Shown here: positions 7,685 to 13,943 of the stretch, piece by piece
Numbering within the stretch: position 1 is the stretch's first letter
How the letters are laid out: each line of letters starts with the position of its first letter
DNA from: Parvibaculum sp.
Lineage (GTDB): Bacteria > Pseudomonadota > Alphaproteobacteria > Parvibaculales > Parvibaculaceae
Assembly (NCBI GenBank): GCA_014359855.1
Contig: JACIYQ010000004.1
Coordinates: 1-14,597, forward strand
Length of the DNA stretch: 14,597 bases
Direction of reading: 5' to 3'
Notes under the pieces: generated by a model
Database searches by the model: none
What the model saw: only the letters and a program-made list of their open reading frames with translations
What the model was told of the DNA's origin: nothing
Made by a program: the position numbers and the translations under genes

Positions 7685-8851
7685 ATGACGAAGAAGAAGC
7701 AGGATACGGTGATCGTGACGGCGGGACGCGACCCGGAGGCGAATTTCGGCATCGTCAATCCGCCGGTTTATCATGCCTCGACTGTGCTTTATCCAACGCT
7801 CGAGGCGGTGAAGGCTCGCGCACAGCCCGTCACCTACGGCCGCCGAGGCACACCGACGACTTTTGCGCTGCAGGATGCGATTGCCGAACTCGAAGGCGGT
7901 TACAAGACCGCCCTCACCTCCTCCGGTCTCTCGGCCGTGACGACCGCGCTGCTCGCTTTCCTGAAGACCGGCGACCACCTGCTGATGGTCGACAGTGTCT
8001 ATCAGCCCTCGCGCCACTTCTGCGATACCCTCCTCGCGCGCTACGGCGTTGACGTGGAATATTACGATCCCCTGATCGGCGGCGGCATCGAGCGCCTGAT
8101 CCGTCCCGAGACGAAAGTTATCTTCACGGAATCGCCCGGCTCCGTGACTTTCGAGGTGCAGGACATTCCTGCCATTGCCGAAGTTGCGCATCGCTCGGGC
8201 ATCACGGTCATGCTCGACAACACCTGGGCCTCGCCCCTCTATTTCAAACCTTTCGAACACGGCGTCGATATCTCGATCCAGGCCGTAACGAAATATCTAT
8301 GCGGCCATTCGGACGTGATGATGGGCGCGATCACAGCCACGGAATCTGCCTGGAAGGCGTTGATCGATACACACGGTACGATCGGCCAGTGCGTCGCGCC
8401 GGACGATGTCTATCTGGTGCTGCGCGGCATCAGGACACTCTCCGCGCGCCTTGAACGGCACATGAAAACCGGCATCGCGCTTGCGCAATGGCTGGCGAAG
8501 CGGCCGGAGGTGAAGCGCGTGCTGCATCCCGCACTTCCGGACGATCCGGGATACGAAATCTGGAAACGGGACTTCACCGGCGCCTGCGGCCTCTTTTCCG
8601 TGGAGCTTGCGCCCTGCCCGGAGAAGGCCCTCGCCGCCTTTCTCGACGGCCTCGAACTTTTCGGCATGGGCTATTCCTGGGGCGGCTTCGAAAGCCTCGT
8701 CATTCCGCAATATCCAAAGAAGATGAGAACGGCGACGGCGTGGAACGCGGACGGCCAGATATTGCGTTTTCACGCGGGGCTGGAAGATATCGGCGATCTT
8801 GTTGCCGATCTCGAAGCGGGTTTTGCACGACTTCATGCAGCCGAAATCTGA
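7685..8851 (+). CDS. metC: Cystathionine beta-lyase (PLP-dependent, Cys/Met metabolism family)
   Basis: A 388-residue fold-type I PLP enzyme that splits cystathionine into homocysteine, pyruvate and ammonia on the methionine pathway. The PLP lysine is K203 in SIQAVTKYLCGHSD, the PLP-binding aspartate is D178 in MLDNTWASP, and Y51 in YGRRGTPTT is the conserved active-site tyrosine. The GYSWGGFESL segment near the C-terminus is typical of MetC and unlike cystathionine gamma-synthase. I chose ATG 7685 (MTKKKQDT) because the conserved region begins there and a GCGGA stretch lies upstream. The frame stays open to an ATG at 7580, but those extra 35 residues are proline-rich and cover the candidate promoter. 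It is divergent from aapJ; the next gene begins within about 33 bases. Confidence 0.93.
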   Translation: MTKKKQDTVIVTAGRDPEANFGIVNPPVYHASTVLYPTLEAVKARAQPVTYGRRGTPTTFALQDAIAELEGGYKTALTSSGLSAVTTALLAFLKTGDHLLMVDSVYQPSRHFCDTLLARYGVDVEYYDPLIGGGIERLIRPETKVIFTESPGSVTFEVQDIPAIAEVAHRSGITVMLDNTWASPLYFKPFEHGVDISIQAVTKYLCGHSDVMMGAITATESAWKALIDTHGTIGQCVAPDDVYLVLRGIRTLSARLERHMKTGIALAQWLAKRPEVKRVLHPALPDDPGYEIWKRDFTGACGLFSVELAPCPEKALAAFLDGLELFGMGYSWGGFESLVIPQYPKKMRTATAWNADGQILRFHAGLEDIGDLVADLEAGFARLHAAEI

Positions 8852-8883
8852 AGACGAAGGAGAAGGCTGTCCCCCGGAAAGAG

Positions 8884-9093
8884 GTGAAAAGCGAGATCAC
8901 CGGCAAGGTCTGGAAGATCGAAACGAAACCCGGAGACCGGCTTGAGGAAGACGATCCGACCCTGATCCTCGAATCCATGAAGATGGAAATACCGGTTTCC
9001 GCGCCTGCGGATTGCCGCCTCGTGGAAATCCTCGCTGCAGAAGAAGACGCCGTTTCGGAAGGACAGGTTGTCGTGATCGCCGAACTCGGCTAG
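8884..9093 (+). CDS. Small biotinyl-domain protein (biotin carboxyl carrier-like)
   Basis: A stand-alone biotinyl/lipoyl domain of about 69 residues. The biotin-accepting lysine is K33 in ESMKMEIP, the classic (A/E)MKM site, and flanking beta strands such as SEITGKVWKIETKPGD and DAVSEGQVVVIAELG fit the barrel fold. It resembles the small free-standing carriers of acyl-CoA or urea carboxylases, but no carboxylase gene is nearby. The start is uncertain. GTG 8884 is the only standard in-frame start near the domain, yet AAGGAG (8857-8862) is ideally placed for a GTC codon at 8869. That would add the five residues VPRKE before the valine codon at 8884. It is probably co-transcribed with metC. The stop TAG overlaps the stop of the opposing oxidase gene. 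Confidence 0.8.
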   Translation: MKSEITGKVWKIETKPGDRLEEDDPTLILESMKMEIPVSAPADCRLVEILAAEEDAVSEGQVVVIAELG

Positions 9094-10415
9094 CTCACCC
9101 CGAATATCCGCTTCAGATGGGCATTGAGGAACTTTCCTGTGGGATCGAGACGCTGCCGCACATTCTGGAAGTCGCCCCATCGGGGATAGAGCGTTTCGAA
9201 ATCGGCGGCGCCAAGCGTGTGAAGCTTTCCCCAGTGTGGACGCCCTTCATAGCGGCGGAAGATGTCTTCCACGCCCGCGAAGAGCTCCTTGTAGGGCTGC
9301 TTGTGATACTGGTGCACGGAGATCGTGACGCTGTCGCGATTGTAGAAGGGGCTGAGCCAGGCGTCATCCGCCGCGACATAGCGAAATTCGAGCGGGAACA
9401 GAAAATTGATCCCGCATTTGCGCATGTGTTCGCCGACCTCACGGATGCAGTCCGGCCCCTTCCCGGCCGGCACCGCATATTCCATCTCGTTGAAACGAAC
9501 ATTGCGGTCGCTCGGGAACGCATCGTGCGACCAACGCACCTTGCCCTTCTCTTTGCCCTCGCCCTCCGCCGCGCCGCCGGAGTAGCGCGAACCGCTGGCC
9601 GAGGTGAGATACTTCTGGATCGGTCCGCGCAGGAAGGGCAGATAACGCGCCGCCTCGCAGGCCCACATCATCGTCTTGTCGCTCTGCGCCATTTCATCGT
9701 CGGGGCGTCGCCTCTTCGGGCGTGGCTCCTTGTCGGTCTCTTTCAGGAATTTCACGAGCGCCTGATCCGCGAACGGAAACCAGAAGAATTCGAAATGCCG
9801 CTCGCTGTCGCGAAGTTCCGGCGCGCGCGCGAGCGCCTCTTCGATAGGCATACGCCCGCCCGTCTCCTCCAGCGCGTAGACCCGGCGGCACTTCATGGTG
9901 ATCTCGGTCATCACGCCGAGGCTCCCGAAACTCACCCGGCCGGCATCGAACACGTCCGCGTTTTCGTTTCGGTTACAGGTGAGAATATCACCACTCGCCG
10001 TTGCCAACCGGAAGCCTTTCACTGCCGCAGAGACCGAGCCGAGCGCGCCGCCGGTTCCATGCGTGCCGGTACCGACAGCGCCCGCTAGCGCCTGACGGTC
10101 GATGTCTCCCTGATTGACGAGAGCAAGTCCCCGCTCGAAAAGTTCGGGCCCCAGATCGCGGATCGTCGTTCCCGCCTTGATGCGCGCGGTCTGCGTAGTC
10201 TCGTCGTGGTCCACCACTCCGCGCAGAGCCCACATCGTCATGATGGTGCCGTCTGTCTCGACAAGCGGCGTGAAGGAATGTCCTCGCCCGGCAACGCGAA
10301 CCGGAGCCGCGGCCGTCTTCAGGACCTCGGCAACTTCCTCCTCCGTCGAGGGCGCCGCCAGTTCCTTCGGCCAGGCTTTCACCCAACCCGACCAGTTCGA
10401 CCAGACGTCCGTCAT
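9090..10415 (-). CDS. FAD-linked oxidase, D-arabinono-1,4-lactone/alditol oxidase family
   Basis: A 441-residue FAD-dependent oxidase of the vanillyl-alcohol-oxidase superfamily, closest in pattern to sugar-lactone oxidases (ALO, GULO) and alditol oxidase. The FAD domain shows VRVAGRGHSFTPL (39-51); H46 is in the position that carries covalent FAD in relatives. It is followed by AGAVGTGTHGTGG (111-123) and FGSLGVMTEI. The C-terminal ALO domain ends with HWGKLH (from about 394), DPTGKFLNAHL and a short tail. A charged low-complexity insert (around EPRPKRRRPDDE, then GGAAEGEGKEKGK) lies mid-protein. ATG 10415 has GGAGG four bases upstream; the frame extends further but without a better site. 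The true substrate could be an aldonolactone or a polyol. Confidence 0.87.
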   Translation of the reverse strand: MTDVWSNWSGWVKAWPKELAAPSTEEEVAEVLKTAAAPVRVAGRGHSFTPLVETDGTIMTMWALRGVVDHDETTQTARIKAGTTIRDLGPELFERGLALVNQGDIDRQALAGAVGTGTHGTGGALGSVSAAVKGFRLATASGDILTCNRNENADVFDAGRVSFGSLGVMTEITMKCRRVYALEETGGRMPIEEALARAPELRDSERHFEFFWFPFADQALVKFLKETDKEPRPKRRRPDDEMAQSDKTMMWACEAARYLPFLRGPIQKYLTSASGSRYSGGAAEGEGKEKGKVRWSHDAFPSDRNVRFNEMEYAVPAGKGPDCIREVGEHMRKCGINFLFPLEFRYVAADDAWLSPFYNRDSVTISVHQYHKQPYKELFAGVEDIFRRYEGRPHWGKLHTLGAADFETLYPRWGDFQNVRQRLDPTGKFLNAHLKRIFGVS

Positions 10416-10478
10416 GCTGCCTCCGCTCGTTGATCCCATGGATGATAGCGAATGAGGAGATACCATGTGCGGGAAAAC

Positions 10479-10508
10479 AAAAACCCCGGCGCGATGGCCG
10501 GAGTTTTC
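10479..10508 (-). terminator. Intrinsic terminator of the Sel1-repeat gene
   Basis: An 11-position stem pairs 10480-10490 with 10497-10507 around a six-base loop, with one C-A mismatch. The GC core is CCGGC/GCCGG and the flanks are A4/T4. Read on the minus strand it lies 25 bases after the Sel1 gene stop and runs into TTTTTGTTTT, a good U tract. It separates that gene from the oxidase, which must have its own promoter in 10416-10478. Confidence 0.8.
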
Positions 10509-10532
10509 TGCATCCGCACCATGCTTCGCGGA

Positions 10533-11297
10533 TTATTCCACGCTGCTCTCATCAGTCAGCGCCTTGGCGGTCACGCTCACTTCAGCGGCGCTCTCCTCGC
10601 GGGTCAGCGGCTTGAAGGCGCGTGCCATCCTGGTCGCCTCCTTGATTTCGCCCGGCTTCATCGTCGCCGAGAGATTTTCGAGAGACTCGGTCGCAAACTT
10701 CGGGAACCCGCCCTCGATCGCGAGTTGATAGTACATATAGGCCTTCACCTTATCGGCCTCGACGCCCGCTCCTTCTTCGTACATGACGCCGATATTGTAT
10801 TGCGCGCTCGCATGTCCCTGCCGCGCCGCTGCCTCGTACCACTTGGCCGCCTTGGCGAGATCCTGGGGAACGCCCCATCCCTTGTCGAACAGCGTGCCGA
10901 GATCGGCTTGCGCGCGCGCATCGCCCCACTCCGCACCGATCGCGTAATACTTGATGGCCTCTTCCATGTTCCGCTCGACGACGGCGGCATCGAAATGGGC
11001 TTCGGCGAGCCGGAAGGCCGCGCCGGCGTCCCGCTTCTCTTCCACGGCCCGCTTCCACTCGGCCATCGCCTCTGGATAAAAGCCGCGCTCGTAGAGATCC
11101 TCCCCGGACGCCTCGTTCGGCGCCCCTTCGATGGCCGGATCGGGCTTGCTGGGATCGGCAAGCCCCTCGGCTCCGGAAGCGCCCACACTCATCGAGAAGA
11201 CAAGGCCGGCCAGAACGGCGAACCACGCGATTACACCCGGCCGCAGCCGCGCATTCCCGCTCCGGACGGCAGACGTCCGCTTCGCTTTGTAGTCCAT
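10533..11297 (-). CDS. Sel1-like (TPR) repeat protein with N-terminal export signal
   Basis: A 254-residue protein with a positively charged N-terminus and one hydrophobic stretch (about 21-40, GVIAWFAVLAGLVFSMSVGA), giving a signal peptide or membrane anchor. Sel1-type helical repeats follow at about 90-198. The best unit contains ARAQADLGTLFDKGWGV and then AKAAKWYEAAARQGHASAQ; the next includes YNIGVMYEEGAGV. Such repeats scaffold protein-protein contacts, often in the periplasm, so a partner is expected but not identifiable. ATG 11297 is preceded by GGAGGGAGG at good spacing. The gene stands alone, with a strong terminator downstream and a divergent polymerase gene upstream. No enzymatic motif is visible. 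Confidence 0.85.
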   Translation of the reverse strand: MDYKAKRTSAVRSGNARLRPGVIAWFAVLAGLVFSMSVGASGAEGLADPSKPDPAIEGAPNEASGEDLYERGFYPEAMAEWKRAVEEKRDAGAAFRLAEAHFDAAVVERNMEEAIKYYAIGAEWGDARAQADLGTLFDKGWGVPQDLAKAAKWYEAAARQGHASAQYNIGVMYEEGAGVEADKVKAYMYYQLAIEGGFPKFATESLENLSATMKPGEIKEATRMARAFKPLTREESAAEVSVTAKALTDESSVE

Positions 11298-11553
11298 AGC
11301 TTTCCTCCCTCCGCACTCCCGGGCAATCTTGAGCCCGTTGGCGCACTCTCATTCTCGTCGATGATCCGGCAGCCGTCGGCCTGCCTCAAGTTACAGCTCG
11401 GTGAGATTCCCGCTTTGCCAACAATGTGGAAAAATAAGGCGGCGTCTAGGCGACACCGAGGTTGTATTCAACGCTTTACGTTGATTTCCTCACCGGAAAG
11501 AAAGCGGAGGCCGTTAGCTGGCGAACGCCACACCCGTCGAAAAGGTGGAAGAC
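11298..11553. other. Divergent intergenic region between the Sel1 gene and the LigD-type polymerase
   Basis: These 256 bases carry no credible gene on either strand and must hold the promoters of both neighbours. I find no convincing -35/-10 pair. The clearest structure is an inverted repeat, TCAACG (11468-11473), CTTTA, CGTTGA (11479-11484), about 70 bases before the polymerase start; it could be an operator or a small leader hairpin. No remnant of a ligase or nuclease domain is visible upstream of the polymerase gene. Confidence 0.5.
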
Positions 11554-12459
11554 ATGTCCGCAGAAACGGAATCCGGCGAAGTCCATGGCGTCCGTATTTC
11601 CCATCCCGACCGCATTCTTTTCCCCGAACAGGGCATCACCAAGATCGAGCTCGCCCACTATATGGAAACAGCCGCCGATTGGATGCTGCCCTATCTTGAG
11701 GACCGGTTCGTCAGTCTCGTCCGTTGTCCGGAGGGGCGCCAGAAGCAATGCTTTTTCCAGCGTCACGCAGGCGCGGGCCTTGGCGAAGGGTTTCGCGAAC
11801 TCGACGTGAAGGGGTCGAAAGAACGGGAGAAATATCTCTACATAACCGGCACGAAGGGGCTCGTGTCGGCCGCCCAAATGGGCGTTCTCGAGTTTCACAT
11901 CTGGGGTTCGCGTATCGACGATATCGAGCGCCCGGATCGCCTGGTCTTTGATCTCGATCCCGGTCCGGACGTCCCGTTCACGGAAGTGAAAAACGCAGCA
12001 GGCGAGATGCGGGATGTCCTCGACGCGCTCGGCCTCCGGAGTTTCCCGATGCTGACGGGCGGCAAGGGCATCCATGTCGTCGCACCACTCGTCCGGCGCC
12101 ACGAGTGGCCCGTCGTGAAAGCGTTCGCGGCCGCCGTCGCGAAGCGCATGGCCGACGAGATGCCGGAGCGCTACGTGGCGAAAATGACCAAGTCCATCCG
12201 CAAAAGCCGCATCTTCATCGACTATTTCCGGAACGATCGCGCCTCGACGGCCATCGCTCCCTACTCGCCGCGCGCTCGCGCTGGCGCACCGGTCGCCTGG
12301 CCCCTGTCGTGGAAGGACCTTGGCAGGACAAGGGCTGCAAATGAAATGACGGTCAAGAATGCCTTCGTGAAGGAACGCCCGGACCCTTGGGCAGAGTATC
12401 GCGAACTCCGCCAATCGCTGAAGGCTTCGGCCCTGCGCGCGCTGGACGTGGAGAGTTGA
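11554..12459 (+). CDS. Stand-alone LigD-type polymerase/primase domain protein
   Basis: A 301-residue protein made only of the archaeo-eukaryotic-primase-like polymerase domain of bacterial LigD. In Pseudomonas and mycobacteria that domain fills gaps and adds nucleotides during Ku-dependent non-homologous end joining. Catalytic residues are visible: D133 and D135 in FDLDPGPDV, GGKGIHVV (169-176) with H174, and the third aspartate D223 in IFIDYFRNDR. The N-terminal HPDRILFPEQGITK is also typical. It has neither ligase nor phosphoesterase domain, and no Ku gene is in the window. I chose ATG 11554 because AAGGTGG (11542-11548) precedes it; GTG 11545 is less likely. It may act with a ligase encoded elsewhere, or serve as a repair primase. 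Confidence 0.88.
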   Translation: MSAETESGEVHGVRISHPDRILFPEQGITKIELAHYMETAADWMLPYLEDRFVSLVRCPEGRQKQCFFQRHAGAGLGEGFRELDVKGSKEREKYLYITGTKGLVSAAQMGVLEFHIWGSRIDDIERPDRLVFDLDPGPDVPFTEVKNAAGEMRDVLDALGLRSFPMLTGGKGIHVVAPLVRRHEWPVVKAFAAAVAKRMADEMPERYVAKMTKSIRKSRIFIDYFRNDRASTAIAPYSPRARAGAPVAWPLSWKDLGRTRAANEMTVKNAFVKERPDPWAEYRELRQSLKASALRALDVES

Positions 12460-12468
12460 CGCCTGCAA

Positions 12469-12545
12469 TGGCGATCCCGGCAGGACTCGAACCTGCAACC
12501 GACAGATTAGAAATCTGTTGCTCTATCCGGTTGAGCTACGGGACC
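12469..12545 (-). tRNA. tRNA-Arg (anticodon UCU)
   Basis: A 77-base cloverleaf on the minus strand. The acceptor is GGTCCCG paired with CGGGATC (one G-U pair), discriminator G, and CCA is encoded. The anticodon arm is ACAGA, loop TTTCTAA, TCTGT, giving anticodon TCT, which reads AGA/AGG arginine codons. The T arm is GCAGG, TTCGAGT, CCTGC. The tRNA begins 11 bases after the stop of the complex I gene on the same strand, so the two are probably made as one transcript. Confidence 0.95.
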
Positions 12546-12556
12546 GGGAACCGGCC

Positions 12557-12865
12557 TCAGTGAGTCCAGAGGCTCTGGCGGCCGAACTTGAAATTATCGG
12601 CATAGGCCTTGATCGGGCGGCGCTGCGTTCTGGGCTCGAAAACCTGATACTCGATACCGTGCTTCTCGGCATAGGCTACAGCCTCTTCCTTCGTATCGAA
12701 GCGAAGTGTTACCTGCGCATTGGTGTCGCCCGAACTGGTCCAGCCCATCAGGGGCTCAACCTTGCGCGCGCTGTCCGGTTCGAAATCCAAGACCCATTTC
12801 CGGGTCTTGGCCCGTCCAGATTGCATGGCTGTCTTGGCGGGTTTGTAGATGCGTGCGCGTGCCAA
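12557..12865 (-). CDS. NADH-ubiquinone oxidoreductase accessory subunit, NDUFS4-like
   Basis: A 102-residue protein of the 'ETC complex I subunit conserved region' family, the bacterial counterpart of mitochondrial NDUFS4 (18 kDa). It is found in alphaproteobacteria, where it is a supernumerary subunit near the NADH-oxidising arm of complex I. Conserved blocks are ARIYKPAKTAMQSGRAKT (4-21), PLMGWTSSGDT (38-48), the FDTKEEAVAYAEKHGI helix (56-71) and the ending KAYADNFKFGRQSLWTH (86-102). The start is TTG at 12865, with AAGGGA six bases upstream; the conserved sequence begins at once, so no better start exists. The main nuo genes are not in this window. tRNA-Arg follows on the same strand. Confidence 0.92.
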   Translation of the reverse strand: MARARIYKPAKTAMQSGRAKTRKWVLDFEPDSARKVEPLMGWTSSGDTNAQVTLRFDTKEEAVAYAEKHGIEYQVFEPRTQRRPIKAYADNFKFGRQSLWTH

Positions 12866-12921
12866 TTCGGATCCCTTGAAACTCTGGCCCCGCCTGCCGG
12901 GGACCGTCGCGAAACATTATT

Positions 12922-12951
12922 CTTATCGCCCCAAAAGCGACGAATTTGCAA
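12922..12951 (-). promoter_or_regulatory. Candidate promoter for the complex I subunit and tRNA-Arg
   Basis: On the minus strand, TTGCAA (12951-12946) and GATAAG (12927-12922) are 18 bases apart; both are fair sigma-70 matches. Transcription would start near 12915, leaving about a 50-base leader. The -10 box lies within the left arm of a dyad (TTATCGC and GCGATAA), which may be an operator shared with the divergent small gene. Confidence 0.35.
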
Positions 12952-13031
12952 GCGATAACAAGACCATCGCCACGGCACGGCGACATCGGCAAATGAGTAC
13001 CGCAGCACTTCTGCGACGAAGGAGTACCCCT

Positions 13032-13253
13032 ATGAGCATTCCGTCCCGCTACCTCGACCGCGACACCGCCGCCTCCCTGCTTGCTGCACGGGGGTTCAAT
13101 CGTCTCGACATCGAATGCGTTCTCGATCTGACCGGGCCGGTGCACCGCCAGGGGGCTCCCGTCTGGCCGGCCGCTGCCGTCGAGCGCCTCGCCGCGCGCG
13201 CCTGGTGGCTCCACAAGGATGAAATCGGCCTCGCCATGCCGCAGGCGGCCTAA
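13032..13253 (+). CDS. Small uncharacterised protein, 73 residues
   Basis: I do not recognise this gene. It encodes 73 residues with an excellent ribosome site (AAGGAG at 13019-13024, seven bases before the ATG) and a strong terminator right after its TAA, so it is very probably real. The sequence has RYLDRDTAASLLAARGF, then a short IECVLDLTGPV stretch, then GAPVWPAAAVERLAARAWW. This mixture of short helices around a PVWPAAAVERL turn is loosely like small winged-helix or excisionase-type DNA-binding proteins, but that is a guess. There is no signal peptide or cysteine cluster; its one cysteine is in IECVLD. It is divergent from the complex I gene, and the shared 166-base spacer contains a 7-bp dyad. 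Confidence 0.75.
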   Translation: MSIPSRYLDRDTAASLLAARGFNRLDIECVLDLTGPVHRQGAPVWPAAAVERLAARAWWLHKDEIGLAMPQAA

Positions 13254-13281
13254 ATCCGGCACCCCGGAGAACATGCCCCCT

Positions 13282-13316
13282 CAGGCGATCCCGTCCGGGG
13301 TCGCCTGTTTCGTTCT
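13282..13316 (+). terminator. Intrinsic terminator after the 73-residue gene
   Basis: CAGGCGATCCC (13282-13292) pairs with GGGGTCGCCTG (13297-13307), an 11-bp stem with one G-U pair, around the loop GTCC. TTTCGTTCT follows. It lies 28 bases after the TAA. The tRNA-Pro gene, also pointing this way from the other side, ends at 13333, so the hairpin may also stop transcription from the minus strand. Confidence 0.75.
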
Positions 13317-13332
13317 CAGGCTGGAGACGGAA

Positions 13333-13409
13333 TGGTCGGGGCGGAGAGATTCGAACTCCCGACCCTCTGCTCCCAAAGCAGATGCGCTACCAGGCTGCGC
13401 TACGCCCCG
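13333..13409 (-). tRNA. tRNA-Pro (anticodon UGG)
   Basis: A 77-base cloverleaf on the minus strand. The acceptor is CGGGGCG paired with CGCCCCG, discriminator A, and CCA is encoded. The anticodon arm is TCTGC, loop TTTGGGA, GCAGA, giving anticodon TGG, which reads proline CCN codons. The T arm is GGGAG, TTCGAAT, CTCTC. It shows the normal C1-G72 pair of bacterial tRNA-Pro. Confidence 0.96.
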
Positions 13410-13419
13410 ACATGCCCTG

Positions 13420-13449
13420 CAAATACACCCGTTGAAGCGCCCGCCGCAA
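13420..13449 (-). promoter_or_regulatory. Possible promoter of tRNA-Pro
   Basis: On the minus strand TTGCGG (13449-13444) and TATTTG (13425-13420) are 18 bases apart, placing a start a few bases before the mature tRNA. The match is moderate. The tRNA could instead be read through from the thioesterase gene 62 bases upstream. Confidence 0.25.
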
Positions 13450-13471
13450 CTCCGCAGGAAAAAACAGCCGA

Positions 13472-13904
13472 TCAGTCGCCGGCTTTGTGCCGGGCCATCA
13501 GCTTGAAGACACCGCTCGCCTTCAGAACAGCCCGGCCGCCGACATAGAGCTCGGCTTCGCAGAAGGCAACAGACTTCGTCGCCCGCGTCACCCGAGCCGT
13601 CCCCTCGAGCCACTCGCCCGGTCGCGCCGAGGACAGGAAGTCCGAATTCATCCGGACGGTCAGCGCGACGGTTTGCGTCTCCCGCCAGACGGCGGTCCCG
13701 AGCAGCCCGTCGGCGAAGGCCATGAGCATTCCGCCATGCGTGATGCCTCGTGAATTGCAGTGACGCTTCTTCACGCGCACGCCATGCACGAAACCATCCC
13801 CCCGTCACCTTGTGATAGAAGGGCCCGTTGTGGGTCGTGTAAGGCCCTCGGCTCGTCGAAAGGACGAAGCCTTCCGGCGGGTTATCGTCTTCTGTTTCGC
13901 TCAT
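13472..13904 (-). pseudogene. PaaI-like hotdog thioesterase, interrupted by a one-base frameshift
   Basis: Two overlapping minus-strand frames together make one 143-residue hotdog-fold thioesterase. The first runs from ATG 13904 (MSETEDDNPPEGF onward) through NGPFYHKVTG. It then loses frame at a run of six Gs on the coding strand (13798-13803 on plus). Removing one G joins it to DGFVHGVRVKKRHCNSRGITHGGMLMAFAD in the other frame, which continues to the stop at 13472. The catalytic HGG motif (H56-G57-G58) and D65 lie in the second frame. The family hydrolyses acyl-CoA thioesters. As written, only a 105-residue product from GTG 13789 could carry the active site, lacking the conserved N-terminus. 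It may be a sequencing error, a true recent mutation, or slippage-controlled expression. Confidence 0.8.
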
Positions 13905-13943
13905 TCGGCCGAATTCGATGGGGTGTTGCACATGCAGCCGCCA

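Noticed and set aside
10465..10728. Plus-strand frame starting MCGKTK with GAGGAG five bases before the ATG
   Set aside because: Despite the good ribosome site it runs through the terminator hairpin and is antisense to the Sel1-repeat gene; the protein has no family resemblance. The site is probably chance.
10452..11699. A 415-residue plus-strand frame opposite the Sel1-repeat gene
   Set aside because: It covers a terminator, a whole antisense gene and an intergenic region, and has shadow-type composition.
11476..12498. A 340-residue minus-strand frame opposite the polymerase gene
   Set aside because: It is the complement of a gene with all catalytic residues in place and also runs into the tRNA.
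12518..12958. A 146-residue plus-strand frame opposite the complex I subunit
   Set aside because: It starts inside a tRNA and is antisense to a well-conserved protein.
12469..13409. tRNA genes as possible integration sites for a mobile element
   Set aside because: Neither tRNA 3' end is repeated nearby, and no integrase or atypical DNA adjoins them.
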